DNA of 64,000 nucleotides, from positions 5,463,790 through 5,527,789 of the forward strand of contig NZ_HG322949.1 of NCBI RefSeq assembly GCF_000723165.1, given 5' to 3'. How positions within the stretch are numbered: position 1 is the stretch's first letter; the number at the start of each line of letters is the position of its first letter. The notes under the pieces are model-generated. The model did no database searches. It saw nothing but the letters and a program-made list of their open reading frames with translations, and was not told the origin of the DNA. Source of the DNA: Janthinobacterium agaricidamnosum NBRC 102515 = DSM 9628. GTDB taxonomy: Bacteria; Pseudomonadota; Gammaproteobacteria; Burkholderiales; Burkholderiaceae_D. Shown in pieces: positions 35,966 through 45,699 of this stretch. A program made the translations under genes and the position numbers.

Positions 35966-37433
35966 GGGCAATCAACTCCTCTTCGGTCAGGTGCTCGATA
36001 CCGAGCGTGGTTTGCAAAGTGCCGCTGCGCATCACCGCGACGCGGTGGCACAAGCCGATCAATTCGATCAATTCGGATGAAATCACGATCACCGCACGGC
36101 CTTGCGCGGCCAGGCTGTGGATCAGGAAATAAATGTCGCGCTTGGCGCCGACGTCGACGCCACGGGTCGGTTCGTCGAGCATGATGACTTGCGGATGCGA
36201 GTGCAAGAACTTGGCCAATGCCAATTTTTGCTGATTGCCGCCGGATAACATGCGCGCCTTGCTGTCCAGGTCGCGGGTGCGGATATGAAACGCGTCGACC
36301 GCCGTGGCCAGCGCCTGTTTTTCCGCCTTCAGATCCAGCCACGGATGGGCGTAACGCTCCATGGTCAGCAAGGTCAGATTCTCGCGCAAGCCCAGGTTCA
36401 CATGCAAGCCCTTGCCCTTGCGGTCTTCGCTGAGGTAAGTCATGCCGTTGCGCATCGCCTGGCGCGGATTGCGCACGTCGACCGGCTTGCCATTGAGCGT
36501 GATCGTGCCGCCGCTGCGCGGACGCAAACCGAGCAACGCTTCGAACGATTCGGTGCGGCCGGCGCCGACCAGGCCGGCAAAGCCGAGGATTTCTCCGGCG
36601 CGCACCTCAAACGACACATCCTTGCTCCAACCCGGCACCGTCAGCCCGTCGACTTTCAGCAGCACCGGCGCGTCAACGGAGGGCACGGTTTTCGGCGGAA
36701 ACATATCCGACAATTCGCGCCCGACCATCAAATTCGCCATTTGCTGGCGGCTCAGGCCGGCCGTCGCTTCGCGGGTGATAAACCGGCCGTCGCGCATGAC
36801 GATCACTTCATCGGTATGGCGTTCGACTTCATCGAGCTTATGCGAAATATATAAAATCGTCGCGCCATCGGCCTTCAATTGCGCCATCAGCGCGAACAGG
36901 CGCCGGGTTTCCGCCGAGGTCAGCGTGGCGGTCGGCTCATCCATGATCAGGAAACGCGCCTTGCGCGACAGCGCCTTGGCGATTTCCACTAATTGCTTCT
37001 CGGCCACGATCAACTGGCGCACCTTGGTATCCGGGCTGGCATCCAGGCCGACTTGCTGCAGATAACGGGCCGCCTCGCTGCGCATCGCCGCGTCGTCGAG
37101 CAGCCAGCCCTTGCGCTTTTCATGGCCCAGGAATATGTTTTGAGCGATCGTCAAATGCTCGGCCAGATTGAATTCCTGGTGGATCAGCACGATGCCGCAC
37201 GCCTCGGCGGCGCGCGAACTGCTGAACCGCCGGGCCTGCCCATCGATCAGCAACTGGCCGTCGCTGACGACTTCATAGCCGGCCAGGATCTTCATCAGCG
37301 TCGACTTGCCCGCGCCGTTCTCGCCCAGCAAACCGTAGACCCGCCCCGGCGCCAAATCGAAACTGACGCCGTGCAAGACCCGCACCGGTCCGAAATCCTT
37401 GCAGATATTCTGGAAGCTGACGGCAACGCTCAT
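35946..37433 (-). CDS. Sugar ABC transporter ATP-binding protein (RbsA-like)
   Basis: A 495-residue protein with two ABC domains in tandem. The first has Walker [13 protein letters not shown], an [17 protein letters not shown] signature and Walker [10 protein letters not shown]. The second has a degenerate Walker A (GLVGAGRTE), signature [13 protein letters not shown] and [11 protein letters not shown]. This asymmetry is normal for RbsA/XylG. It energises uptake of a monosaccharide or polyol. It follows its LacI regulator. Confidence 0.95.
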   Translation of the reverse strand: MSVAVSFQNICKDFGPVRVLHGVSFDLAPGRVYGLLGENGAGKSTLMKILAGYEVVSDGQLLIDGQARRFSSSRAAEACGIVLIHQEFNLAEHLTIAQNIFLGHEKRKGWLLDDAAMRSEAARYLQQVGLDASPDTKVRQLIVAEKQLVEIAKALSRKARFLIMDEPTATLTSAETRRLFALMAQLKADGATILYISHKLDEVERHTDEVIVMRDGRFITREATAGLSRQQMANLMVGRELSDMFPPKTVPSVDAPVLLKVDGLTVPGWSKDVSFEVRAGEILGFAGLVGAGRTESFEALLGLRPRSGGTITLNGKPVDVRNPRQAMRNGMTYLSEDRKGKGLHVNLGLRENLTLLTMERYAHPWLDLKAEKQALATAVDAFHIRTRDLDSKARMLSGGNQQKLALAKFLHSHPQVIMLDEPTRGVDVGAKRDIYFLIHSLAAQGRAVIVISSELIELIGLCHRVAVMRSGTLQTTLGIEHLTEEELIAHATGTH

Positions 37434-37441
37434 CGCTGCGA

Positions 37442-37469
37442 CCTCATGGTTGATTCCTCATGGTTGATT
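37442..37469 (-). repeat. Exact 14-bp tandem duplication before the ABC ATPase start
   Basis: CCTCATGGTTGATT occurs twice in a row (37442-37455 and 37456-37469). In the minus-strand mRNA each copy carries ATGAGG, so the Shine-Dalgarno-like segment is duplicated just upstream of the start at 37433. Confidence 0.7.
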
Positions 37470-37477
37470 TCTCATGA

Positions 37478-38524
37478 TCAAGTACTTCCCCGCAACACCA
37501 ATTGATGCTCCAGCAAGACGCCCGGCACCACCGCGGTCGGATCGGCCAGCCGTTGCAGCAGCAGCCGCGCCGCCGTTTCGCCCAGCGCGCGCATCGGTTG
37601 CGCAATCGTCGACAGGCCCGGGTCGATGTGCGCGGCGATCGCGATATCGTCGAAACCGATCACCGCCACATCTTCCGGCACCCGCTTGCCGAGCTGGCGC
37701 AAGCCGTTCAGCACGCCGATCGCCAGTGTGTCCGAGACGGCGAAAATCGCCGTCGGCGGGTCTGGCTGCGCCATGATTTCCAGCACCGCCCTGGCGCCCG
37801 CCGCGTAGTCCAGGCTTTGCACGGTGCGCCGCCATTGCGCGCGCGCTTCCAGGCCGGCGCCGTTCAGCGCCGCCAGGTAACCGTAGCGCCGTTGCCGCGC
37901 ATACGCATAACGCTCATCGGAATTGATCAGGCCGATACGCGTATGGCCCCGTTCCAGCAAATGGCCGACCGCATCGAAGGCGGCGCGCCGGTTGTCGATG
38001 CCGACATACGGCACCGCCACCGACGGATCGAATTCGCAGCACGCGACCCACGGCAAGCTGGCCGCCTCATGCGCCAACGCATGCTGGATGGTGTCCGGAT
38101 CGAGGCAGATCGCGCCATCGGCGCGGCGCATGCGCAATAAATCGAAATAGGAACGCTCGCGGCCCTCATCCGCGCCCGTGTCGCACAACAACACGAAATA
38201 GCCATGCTCGCGCGCCACGGTATCGATGCCGCGCACGATTTGCGCATAAAAAGGGTTGCCGACGTCAGGCACCATGGTCAGCAGCATGCGGCTTTCGGCG
38301 GTGCGCAAACTGCGCGCCAGATGATTCATGCGGTAACCAAGCGCCTCCACAGCGACCAGCACCTTGTCGCGCGTGGCGGGCCGCACGCCGCTCTGCTGGT
38401 TCATCACGCGCGAGACAGTGGCCACCGACACGCCGGCGCGGGCCGCGACAGCGCTGATCGACACCGACGGCTCGGGGGTGGCGGACGTCGCAGATGGGGT
38501 ATGGGGAGGAACGGCTGGCTGCAT
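37478..38524 (-). CDS. LacI-family repressor of the sugar operon
   Basis: A 348-residue regulator. The HTH (SISAVAARAGVSVATVSRVM) and hinge (YRMNHLARSLRTAESRM) are followed by a sugar-binding-protein-like sensor. It is the first gene of the operon and its start lies 15 bases from a perfect palindrome, so it most likely represses itself and the downstream ABC and catabolic genes, with the imported sugar or a derivative as inducer. Confidence 0.92.
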   Translation of the reverse strand: MQPAVPPHTPSATSATPEPSVSISAVAARAGVSVATVSRVMNQQSGVRPATRDKVLVAVEALGYRMNHLARSLRTAESRMLLTMVPDVGNPFYAQIVRGIDTVAREHGYFVLLCDTGADEGRERSYFDLLRMRRADGAICLDPDTIQHALAHEAASLPWVACCEFDPSVAVPYVGIDNRRAAFDAVGHLLERGHTRIGLINSDERYAYARQRRYGYLAALNGAGLEARAQWRRTVQSLDYAAGARAVLEIMAQPDPPTAIFAVSDTLAIGVLNGLRQLGKRVPEDVAVIGFDDIAIAAHIDPGLSTIAQPMRALGETAARLLLQRLADPTAVVPGVLLEHQLVLRGST

Positions 38525-38539
38525 AATGTGACAAACCCA

Positions 38540-38559
38540 AAATGTAATCGATTACATTT
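38540..38559. promoter_or_regulatory. LacI-type palindromic operator
   Basis: AAATGTAATC followed by its exact complement GATTACATTT forms a 20-base perfect palindrome with the central CG typical of LacI-family operators. It lies directly upstream of the repressor gene. Confidence 0.8.
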
Positions 38560-38719
38560 ATAAGCCAGGATGGTCCGCGATGCAAGCACTGTTGATGTTG
38601 CAGCGCAGTAAGAAGAAATATATGGCCGGCACGGATTTACACTCTGCTTTACACTAAAGCCCGATTAAGATGGCAGCTTCACGAAGCACGCTGATGGATA
38701 AAGTTTATGGGTAAACATT

Positions 38720-40072
38720 ATGGGTGAGAAAAAGCGCAGGCTGTCCACGCAAACGGCACCGCCTCATTCCAGCGCCGTCGCTCCGGCTGAGCAAGCCCGG
38801 CAATTGCTGCAATCCGGGCAACAAGCGCATCGGAGCGGTCAATTGATGGACGCCATCAATGCCTATCAGGCGGCCTGCAAGCTGGCGCCGGAACTGGTCG
38901 AGGCGCAGCATTTCCAGGGGCTGGCGATGTTGCAACTGGGCCAGCGCGCCATCGGACTCGGCTTGCTGAAGCTGTCGATCAAACAGGCGCCCGGCAATGG
39001 CACTTTTCATTTCAACCTCGGCAATGCATTGCGCGATAGCGATCCGGCAACCGCGCTGCTTTCGTTCCAGCGCGCGGCCCAGCTGGTGCCGGACGATCAC
39101 GATTTTGCCATCGTCCATGCCGAAACTTTGCTTCAATTAAAACATCTGCCGGAAAGCATCGCCGAACTGGAACGCGCCCATGTGTTGCGTCCGCAACGCT
39201 GGCAAAACCTGCAAGGCCTGGCGCAATTGTATTACCGCACCGGCCAGCTGGCATTGGCGCGCCAGCGTTACCGTCAAGGCCTGGCCCTGCATCCGCAACT
39301 GGGACAGCATTGCCGCATCGCGTATGCCCGGCCGGATGCCGGCACACCGGAAAAAACCCGCATCCTGTCGCTGGCCGAGGTGCCGCAAACGGCGCTGGCC
39401 GATCAAGCGGCGCTGCAAGCGTTCAGCGAAGAAATCGGCTTGGCGATCATCGATGATTTCCTGCCGGATCCGGCCGCATACCGCGCGGCAGCGCTGGACC
39501 TGCACTACCATCAGCAACGTTATGCCGGCCAGAATTATCCGGGCCAGCAAACCGAAGGGACTGACTGCGAATCCATCATGCAGCGCATCGCGAATGCCTT
39601 GGGCCGTACCGTCAAATGCATGTCGCCCGACAACGGTTCCTACCGCATCAGTTACGCCGACGCGGTGGCGCGCACCGACATTCACGTCGATAACGAAAGC
39701 GGCGACAACTTCAATGTTTATGCCGGCGTGCTGTACCTGAATCCTCCCGAACAATGCCAGGGCGGCACCACGTTCTGGCGCCACAAGCCCAGCGGCTGGC
39801 AGCGGCGTCCGCCCGAATCCGAAGTGAAGCAAGCCGGTTATCCGAGCTTCAAGGATTTCCAAAAGAAATGGCTGCCGAATGCCCAAGTGCAGAAATTCAA
39901 CGACTTGCAACAACAGCGCGATGCATGGCAAGCGCTGGTCGAAATACCGATGCGGCATAACCGCCTGATCGTGTATCGCGGCCATCATTTCCATTCGATC
40001 AGCAATGTATTTGGCAATACGCCGGACAATGGCCGGCTGGTGCAATTATTCTTCTTTGAAGTAGAGCCCTGA
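38720..40072 (+). CDS. TPR protein with Fe(II)/2-oxoglutarate oxygenase-like domain (DUF6445 type)
   Basis: A 450-residue protein. The N-terminal half has TPR repeats (LMDAINAYQAACKLAPELVE, QRWQNLQGLAQLYYRTGQLA). The C-terminal half looks like a DUF6445-type oxygenase: the HxD pair is in TDIHVDNESGDNF (His 322, Asp 324), a distal His in RGHHFHSIS (about residue 425) and a following Arg in NGRLVQLFFF. This is the facial-triad pattern of prolyl-hydroxylase-like enzymes. The substrate is unknown; the TPR part may bind a protein target. It is convergent with galactose mutarotase. Confidence 0.75.
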   Translation: MGEKKRRLSTQTAPPHSSAVAPAEQARQLLQSGQQAHRSGQLMDAINAYQAACKLAPELVEAQHFQGLAMLQLGQRAIGLGLLKLSIKQAPGNGTFHFNLGNALRDSDPATALLSFQRAAQLVPDDHDFAIVHAETLLQLKHLPESIAELERAHVLRPQRWQNLQGLAQLYYRTGQLALARQRYRQGLALHPQLGQHCRIAYARPDAGTPEKTRILSLAEVPQTALADQAALQAFSEEIGLAIIDDFLPDPAAYRAAALDLHYHQQRYAGQNYPGQQTEGTDCESIMQRIANALGRTVKCMSPDNGSYRISYADAVARTDIHVDNESGDNFNVYAGVLYLNPPEQCQGGTTFWRHKPSGWQRRPPESEVKQAGYPSFKDFQKKWLPNAQVQKFNDLQQQRDAWQALVEIPMRHNRLIVYRGHHFHSISNVFGNTPDNGRLVQLFFFEVEP

Positions 40073-40091
40073 ACGTTTTATCAGGCGACGC

Positions 40092-41168
40092 TCATTCTTG
40101 CACTGAAAACTTGTAGACCGATACCGTGGTGTATTCCTGGCCCGGCCTCAAGATGATGTCGGGGAATGCAGGATGATTCGGCGCATCCGGGAAGTGCTGG
40201 GTTTCCAGGCAAAAACCGCTGCGCCGGCCATAATTCCAGCCCTTGCCGGTCAGCGAACCATCGAGGAAATTACCGCTATAAAACTGTACGCCGGGCTCTT
40301 GCGTAAACACTTCCAGCACCCGCCCCGACCGCGGCTCCAGCACCCGCGCAGCCAGGCTCATCTGCTTGTGCTCCGCCTGATTGATCACGTAATTATGGTC
40401 ATAACCGGCGCCGTAAGCCAGTTGCCGGTCATCCTGCCCGATGCGCGCGCCGATCGCATGCGGATTGCGGAAATCGAAGGGTGTACCGGACACCGGCGCC
40501 AGCTCGCCGGTCGGAATTTGCAGACTGTCGGTCGGCGTGTAGGCGTCGGCATTGATCGTCAGCAGATGGTCCGATATATCGCCGGCGCCAGCACCGGCCA
40601 AATTGAAATACGCATGGCTGGTCAGGTTGACAGGCGTGGCGCGGTCGGTCACCGCATGGTATTTGATGAACAGTTCATTGCGTTCGCTTAGTTCGTAGAT
40701 GACCGTGGCATGCAGCTTGCCGGGGTAGCCCTGGTCGCCATCGGCGCTGTCCAGCACCAGCGTCAGTCCGACCGATCGGGTGTTGTGAAAGGTGCTGCTT
40801 TGCCACAGCCGTTTGCTGAAACCGGTGCTGCCGCCATGCAAATGATTCACGCCATTATTCAGTTCAAGCTGGTAAGCCTGACCGTCAATATCGAAGCGGC
40901 CGGCGGCGATACGGTTGCCGACCCGCCCGACCAGCGCGCCAAAGAATGACGAATCCTCCAGGTAAGGTTGTAATTCATCGAAACCCAGGATCACATCGGC
41001 ACACTTGCCATCCCTGCCAGGCGCATGGATTTCCGTGATGATGCCGCCAAAATCGGTAATCTTGATACACAAACCCTGGCGATTGACCAGCGTGTACAGA
41101 TTCACGCGGCTACCGTCCGGCAATTGGCCGAAAGAAGCCCGGGTGATACCCAATGCTGCTGCAGTCAA
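40092..41168 (-). CDS. galM: Aldose 1-epimerase (galactose mutarotase)
   Basis: A 358-residue GalM-fold enzyme. Active-site segments are NHLHGG (first His), NLTSHAYFNL (catalytic His), GYDHNYV and LETQHFPDAPNHPAFP. It interconverts alpha and beta anomers of hexoses such as galactose. It is transcribed alone; the sugar ABC operon nearby lies beyond a plus-strand gene. Confidence 0.93.
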   Translation of the reverse strand: MTAAALGITRASFGQLPDGSRVNLYTLVNRQGLCIKITDFGGIITEIHAPGRDGKCADVILGFDELQPYLEDSSFFGALVGRVGNRIAAGRFDIDGQAYQLELNNGVNHLHGGSTGFSKRLWQSSTFHNTRSVGLTLVLDSADGDQGYPGKLHATVIYELSERNELFIKYHAVTDRATPVNLTSHAYFNLAGAGAGDISDHLLTINADAYTPTDSLQIPTGELAPVSGTPFDFRNPHAIGARIGQDDRQLAYGAGYDHNYVINQAEHKQMSLAARVLEPRSGRVLEVFTQEPGVQFYSGNFLDGSLTGKGWNYGRRSGFCLETQHFPDAPNHPAFPDIILRPGQEYTTVSVYKFSVQE

Positions 41169-41327
41169 GGCAAGTCTCCTCTGATTTTTTTATGTCAGCG
41201 ACGCCGGCGCTGTCGGCAAGTACTGGCATGCTGGAATCGCCGACAATCTTCGTGTATCTATTGACATCATAAACCAGCATGGCTGCGCCACCACGGAGCG
41301 TGAGAAAAGATCCCCGACCTGTGCCGC

Positions 41328-41579
41328 CTACTGCTTACACCACAGCAACGCCGACGTCATCGGCACGCAAAATACCAGCAAGAAAAACGGCAACTCTTCC
41401 GAAAAGCCATAACCGGCGCGCATGCCCAGCACCAGGTTCAGGATGCTGGCGCCCAGCCATGCCACGCTGAACACGGCCAGCAGCGTGCCCGGGCCACTGC
41501 GTGGCGCCAGCCAGCCGCGGCCCGCGCTCAGCAAAGCCAGCAGCAGCAAGCCGCCGGCGATCACTTTGACGCTATGCAT
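41328..41579 (-). CDS. Small membrane protein, unknown function
   Basis: An 83-residue hydrophobic protein with three predicted helices (VIAGGLLLLALLSAGRG, LLAVFSVAWLGASILNLVLG, LPFFLLVFCVPMTSALLW). The start at 41579 overlaps the 3' end of the NTF2-like gene by eight bases, indicating translational coupling. No family was recognised. Confidence 0.65.
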   Translation of the reverse strand: MHSVKVIAGGLLLLALLSAGRGWLAPRSGPGTLLAVFSVAWLGASILNLVLGMRAGYGFSEELPFFLLVFCVPMTSALLWCKQ

Positions 41580-42024
41580 GGGGACCGCCGGTGATGCGCA
41601 TTTCCTTGATACTGGCGCCATCCAGCAGCAGCACAAAACGGCTCGGGCCATTAAAACCCTTGCCGCCGACCTGGGCGTCGATGGCGATCTGATTGCCATC
41701 CTGGCTGACCGCGCTTACCTTCAGCGACACTTGCACGCCGATGAATTCGCGGTTGCTCCACTTGGTGATTTCTTGCGGGCCACGGTAGCGCGAGCCCCAG
41801 TCGTTGACCAGGCCATCGCCGGTAAACAGGCTCAGGAAATCCGGCAAACGGTTGCCGTTGACGGCTGCCAGGTAAGCGTCGACAGTGGCCTGGTCCTTGA
41901 CCTTGGCAATGACTGGTGCGGAAATATTTTTCATGGCCGAATGATGGGCAGGGGTGCCGGCGGCACAGGCGGCCAGCGAAATGCCGGCGACGGCGATGGC
42001 GGCGAAATAAGGGCTATCTTGCAT
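41572..42024 (-). CDS. Exported NTF2-like protein
   Basis: A 150-residue protein with a signal sequence (FAAIAVAGISLAACAAG, possible lipobox) and a SnoaL/NTF2-like fold (DQATVDAYLAAVNGNRLPDF... SNREFIGVQVSLKVSAVSQD). NTF2-like proteins bind small molecules or act as non-metal isomerases; the role here is unknown. GGAG lies upstream of the ATG at 42024. It is divergent from a LysR regulator, its likely controller. Confidence 0.75.
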   Translation of the reverse strand: MQDSPYFAAIAVAGISLAACAAGTPAHHSAMKNISAPVIAKVKDQATVDAYLAAVNGNRLPDFLSLFTGDGLVNDWGSRYRGPQEITKWSNREFIGVQVSLKVSAVSQDGNQIAIDAQVGGKGFNGPSRFVLLLDGASIKEMRITGGPHA

Positions 42025-42158
42025 CACAAAAAGCTCCGGAGGAATAGGACTCACTGGTGTCAGGGTGTCAGTAGCAGCATCTTGTCATCTATATTTATTT
42101 GGATAAATATGCTTAAATTGCCATCACTATTCCATCAACACTAACAATCAAGGCAAAA

Positions 42159-43058
42159 ATGGACCGTTTCGACGCCATGCGTCTGTTTACCCGCATCGTG
42201 GAACTGGGCAGCTTCACCAAGGCGGCGAATGACCTGGGCATGCCGCGCGCCACCGTGACGCATGTGATCCAGCAACTGGAAACGCGGCTCGGCGTGCGCC
42301 TGCTGCAGCGCACCACGCGCCACGTCAGCGCGACGCTGGACGGCAGCGCCTATTACGCGCGCTGCCTGCAATTGATGGCCGACCTGGAAGAGGCTGAAAC
42401 GGCCTTCGACAGCAGCGCCGCCAGTCCCAAGGGACGACTGCGGGTCGATTTCCAGGGTACGCTGGCGATGCATTTCGTGATGCCGCATTTGCCGCAATTC
42501 CTGGCAAGCTATCCGGACATCGAGCTGGAAATCGGCCTCGGCGACCGCGCCGTCGACCTGGTACGCGAAGGCATCGACTGCGTGCTGCGAGTCGGCCAGT
42601 TGCGCGAATCGAGCCTGGTGGCGCGCAAGGTCGCGTCGCTGACCCAGGTGACGTGCGCCGGCAGCGCCTACCTGAAAAAGATGGGCGTGCCGCGCACGCT
42701 GGACGATTTGCAACAACACCAGGCGGTGAATTTCTTTTCTTCCGTCAGCGGCAAGATCTTGCCATTCGAATTCCTGGTCGATGGCAAAGAGCGTGAGGTG
42801 ATGATGCAGGGGCGGGTCGCGGTCAACACCGCCGAAGCCTATGAAAAATGTTGCATCGATAACCTGGGCTTGATCCAGGCGCCGCGCTACCACATCGCAG
42901 ACCAGTTGGCAGATGGCAGATTGCAAGAAGTGCTGCCGGAATTCCGGCCCGCGCCGATGCCGGTTTCCATCATGTACCCGCACCACCGGCAATTGTCGCG
43001 CCGGGTGCGGGTACTGGTCGACTGGCTCGCCGATTTGATGAGCCGCGGAGAAACCTGA
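42159..43058 (+). CDS. LysR-family transcriptional regulator
   Basis: A 299-residue regulator with the N-terminal HTH (MRLFTRIVELGSFTKAAND) and a substrate domain of the CrgA/PA0477-like branch. It faces the NTF2-like gene across 134 bases, the usual LysR arrangement, and probably controls it. Confidence 0.9.
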   Translation: MDRFDAMRLFTRIVELGSFTKAANDLGMPRATVTHVIQQLETRLGVRLLQRTTRHVSATLDGSAYYARCLQLMADLEEAETAFDSSAASPKGRLRVDFQGTLAMHFVMPHLPQFLASYPDIELEIGLGDRAVDLVREGIDCVLRVGQLRESSLVARKVASLTQVTCAGSAYLKKMGVPRTLDDLQQHQAVNFFSSVSGKILPFEFLVDGKEREVMMQGRVAVNTAEAYEKCCIDNLGLIQAPRYHIADQLADGRLQEVLPEFRPAPMPVSIMYPHHRQLSRRVRVLVDWLADLMSRGET

Positions 43059-43133
43059 CAGCATCCGGCATGCCAAAACGGAAATCGCCAGTGCGGCTAT
43101 ACTCTTGCCCAAATACGGCAGGAGAGCGACATC

Positions 43134-44105
43134 ATGCGGGGCATCGAATTACGGCAACTACGGTACTTTTCCATCCTGGCCACGGAACTGCACTTCCGCA
43201 GGGCGGCCGACCTGGCGTTCGTCACCCAGTCCGCGCTCAGCCAGCAAATCAACAAGCTCGAAGAAACCATCGGCGTGCCGCTGCTGACGCGCGGCCGCAC
43301 GGTGCAGCTGACGCCGGCCGGCGTGGTGCTGCGCGACCAGCTCGAACGGATGTTCAATCAACTGAATTGCGCGGTGCGCAAGACCCGCGAAGCGGCGCTG
43401 AACCGCGACTACCGGATCGCCATCGGCCTGGTGGAATACACCAACCTGCCATTCGTACCGCCGGCGCTGATGCGGCTGCAGGCGGTGTATCCCGAGCTGT
43501 CGGTGGCGCGCCATGAAATGGACACGCTGAAACAGATGGAAGCGCTGCAAAGAAAACAGATCGATATCGGTTTCGGCGTCATGCTGGCGCCGCTGCCGGC
43601 CGATGGCAGCTTGCAGGCGCAGCCGGTATTGCAATCGAAATGGACGCTGCTGATGCGGGCCGACCACCGCCTGGCCAGGCTGAAAAAACTGCGTACCGAC
43701 GACCTGGCCGGCGAACGCCTGATCATCTTTGAACGCTCGGTCAACACCGTGCTGTACGACAACTTGCTGGCCGATTGCCGCCAGCACGGGTTCACTCCCA
43801 ACTTCGTCTACCAGACCTCGCAATCGCAGGTCGGCATCTCGCTGGTCAACCAGGGCATGGGCGTGATGCTGGGCGCCGCCTACGTGTTTGCCAACCTGCC
43901 GGCCGGCATGGTCTGCCGCGAAATCTGCGACATGCAGTCGCTGGCCGTGCATGTGTTTTCACGCAGCGACCAGGCCGACCCGCTGATCCTGGAATTCATC
44001 GGCATCGCCGTCGAAGAAGGCCGCCGCAGCCAGCTGGCGCAAGACGCCAGCTTCAATCGGGCGCCGCCGCCAGCGCTGTCGCCGGCGCCGTCTTCCGGAA
44101 TCTGA
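43134..44105 (+). CDS. LysR-family transcriptional regulator
   Basis: A 323-residue regulator (IELRQLRYFSILATELHFRR, SALSQQINKLEETIGVPLL) of the BenM/CatM-like type. It follows another LysR gene by 75 bases and is convergent with an SDR oxidoreductase gene 42 bases away. The regulated gene is not certain; the SDR is a candidate. Confidence 0.9.
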   Translation: MRGIELRQLRYFSILATELHFRRAADLAFVTQSALSQQINKLEETIGVPLLTRGRTVQLTPAGVVLRDQLERMFNQLNCAVRKTREAALNRDYRIAIGLVEYTNLPFVPPALMRLQAVYPELSVARHEMDTLKQMEALQRKQIDIGFGVMLAPLPADGSLQAQPVLQSKWTLLMRADHRLARLKKLRTDDLAGERLIIFERSVNTVLYDNLLADCRQHGFTPNFVYQTSQSQVGISLVNQGMGVMLGAAYVFANLPAGMVCREICDMQSLAVHVFSRSDQADPLILEFIGIAVEEGRRSQLAQDASFNRAPPPALSPAPSSGI

Positions 44106-44147
44106 ACACGACCGCGACACAGCCCGGAATGGCTGTGGTTCATCGCA

Positions 44148-44975
44148 TCAGTCGAAGTTGGTGCCGCTGCTGAGGGTTTCCCACTGGTCGATTTCAGCAC
44201 CCAGGCCGGCCAGCCTGGTGCGCACGAAGGACACGGCGTCGGGCCCCAGCAGCAGGTGCACCGGCGGCGCTTCGGCGGCGACCGCGGCCAGGATCGCGGC
44301 GGCGGCTTTTTGCGGATCGCCGGCCTGCTTGCCGTCGCGTTCGCGGCGCGCCAGCCGCACCGGCGCCAGCACCGGATCGTAATCGCCGATATGGGTGGTG
44401 TTGCGCTTCAACGAACGGCCGGCCCATTCAGTACGGAACGCGCCCGGCGCCACCGCCGTGACCTTGATGCCGAATTGCGCCACTTCCTTGGCCAGCGATT
44501 CGCTGATGCCTTCCAGCGCGAACTTGCTGCCGTGGTAGACGCCGATGCCGGGGAACGTCACCAGGCCGCCCATCGACGTGACATTCAGGATATGGCCGGA
44601 ACGCCGCTGGCGCATGCCCGGCAAGACCGCCTTGATCACCGCCACCGCGCCGAACACGTTGACCGCAAACTGGGCCCGCACATCGTCCATCGTCGCTTCT
44701 TCGATGGTGCTTTCAAAACCGTAGCCGGCGTTATTGAGCAGCACGTCGATCGCGCCGACTTCCTGTTCAACGTTGGCCACCACCCGCTCGACGTCGGCGT
44801 CGTTGCCGACGTCGAGCAGCACGCCGTGCGAACGGCCGGGAACCAGGCTGTCGAATGCGGCGCGTTCGCCTTCCGAGCGCAAGGTGCCGACCACCTGGTC
44901 GCCCTGCTCCAATGCCGCTTGCGCCACCGCGCGGCCAAAGCCGCTGCTGACGCCAGTAATCAACCATGTACGCAT
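44148..44975 (-). CDS. Short-chain dehydrogenase/reductase
   Basis: A 275-residue classical SDR. The cofactor motif is TGVSSGFG at the N-terminus, NNAGYG follows, and the catalytic Tyr-Lys pair is in YHGSKFALEG, with the active-site Ser in NVTSMGG. The Arg-poor first strand does not decide NAD versus NADP. The substrate is unknown; similar proteins reduce small ketones or sugars. Confidence 0.92.
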   Translation of the reverse strand: MRTWLITGVSSGFGRAVAQAALEQGDQVVGTLRSEGERAAFDSLVPGRSHGVLLDVGNDADVERVVANVEQEVGAIDVLLNNAGYGFESTIEEATMDDVRAQFAVNVFGAVAVIKAVLPGMRQRRSGHILNVTSMGGLVTFPGIGVYHGSKFALEGISESLAKEVAQFGIKVTAVAPGAFRTEWAGRSLKRNTTHIGDYDPVLAPVRLARRERDGKQAGDPQKAAAAILAAVAAEAPPVHLLLGPDAVSFVRTRLAGLGAEIDQWETLSSGTNFD

Positions 44976-45122
44976 TTTTCAATACTCCTCTTTGATCAGT
45001 GGAACTGCCATGAAGAGTATTTTGCGCGCCGCCAGCGGCGCCGGCCAATTCGAAAAACTGCGCTGCTTGATAAGTTGCGCTAATCGGACCTGGCGGCCGC
45101 TTGATTCAAGCGCGTATCAGTA

Positions 45123-45659
45123 TCAGGACGCGACGTAGAAGCGGTACAGCGCCTTGTACGGCACCCGCGCTTCCTTGCCCAGGTCCGCCGCCGTGCAGCC
45201 ATCGGCGGGCGCGTTGCCGGCTTCGGTCGCCAGGCGCTGGATGAACGTGACGCGGCTGAATACGCCATCGCCGCTGGCCGACTTGGCCGACAGCAGCAGC
45301 CATGGAATCGCCTTGCCGGCCGGATCGTCATGCTTGGCCTTGACCTCGCCAACCACCTTGCTGCCGTCCTTGCCTTCCCAGGTCGGACCGGCATAGTGCT
45401 TGCCGACGACCACGCCGGCCGCATCGGTCAGCGTCGCCTCGGGCGCCTTGAAAGCCCATTCGGTTTGCGCCGGATTGGCCTTGGCCGGGCTGCAGACATA
45501 AATCTGCACGCCGGTGCCGTTGACTTCCAGCGACAGCTTGTGACCGGCCGGCGCCTGCAGCGCATCCGGCACGCTGACTGGCGGGAAGCTGGCGGTGGCC
45601 GTGGCACAGCCTGACAACACGGCGACCAGTGCGGCGCCGGAGAGAATGCGTATGTTCAT
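45123..45659 (-). CDS. DUF3455 lipoprotein
   Basis: A 178-residue exported protein. A lipoprotein signal (MNIRILSGAALVAVLSGC) precedes a DUF3455 domain (VPDALQAPAGHKLSLEVNGT, GVQIYVC, FIQRLATEAGNAPADGCTAA). The domain is common in exported proteins of unknown function. It is the last gene of an operon with a beta-propeller protein and a creatininase-like protein. Confidence 0.8.
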   Translation of the reverse strand: MNIRILSGAALVAVLSGCATATASFPPVSVPDALQAPAGHKLSLEVNGTGVQIYVCSPAKANPAQTEWAFKAPEATLTDAAGVVVGKHYAGPTWEGKDGSKVVGEVKAKHDDPAGKAIPWLLLSAKSASGDGVFSRVTFIQRLATEAGNAPADGCTAADLGKEARVPYKALYRFYVAS

Positions 45660-45699
45660 GTCACTTCCTGGTGTGAGGGTACGACGATCAAAGTACTTG

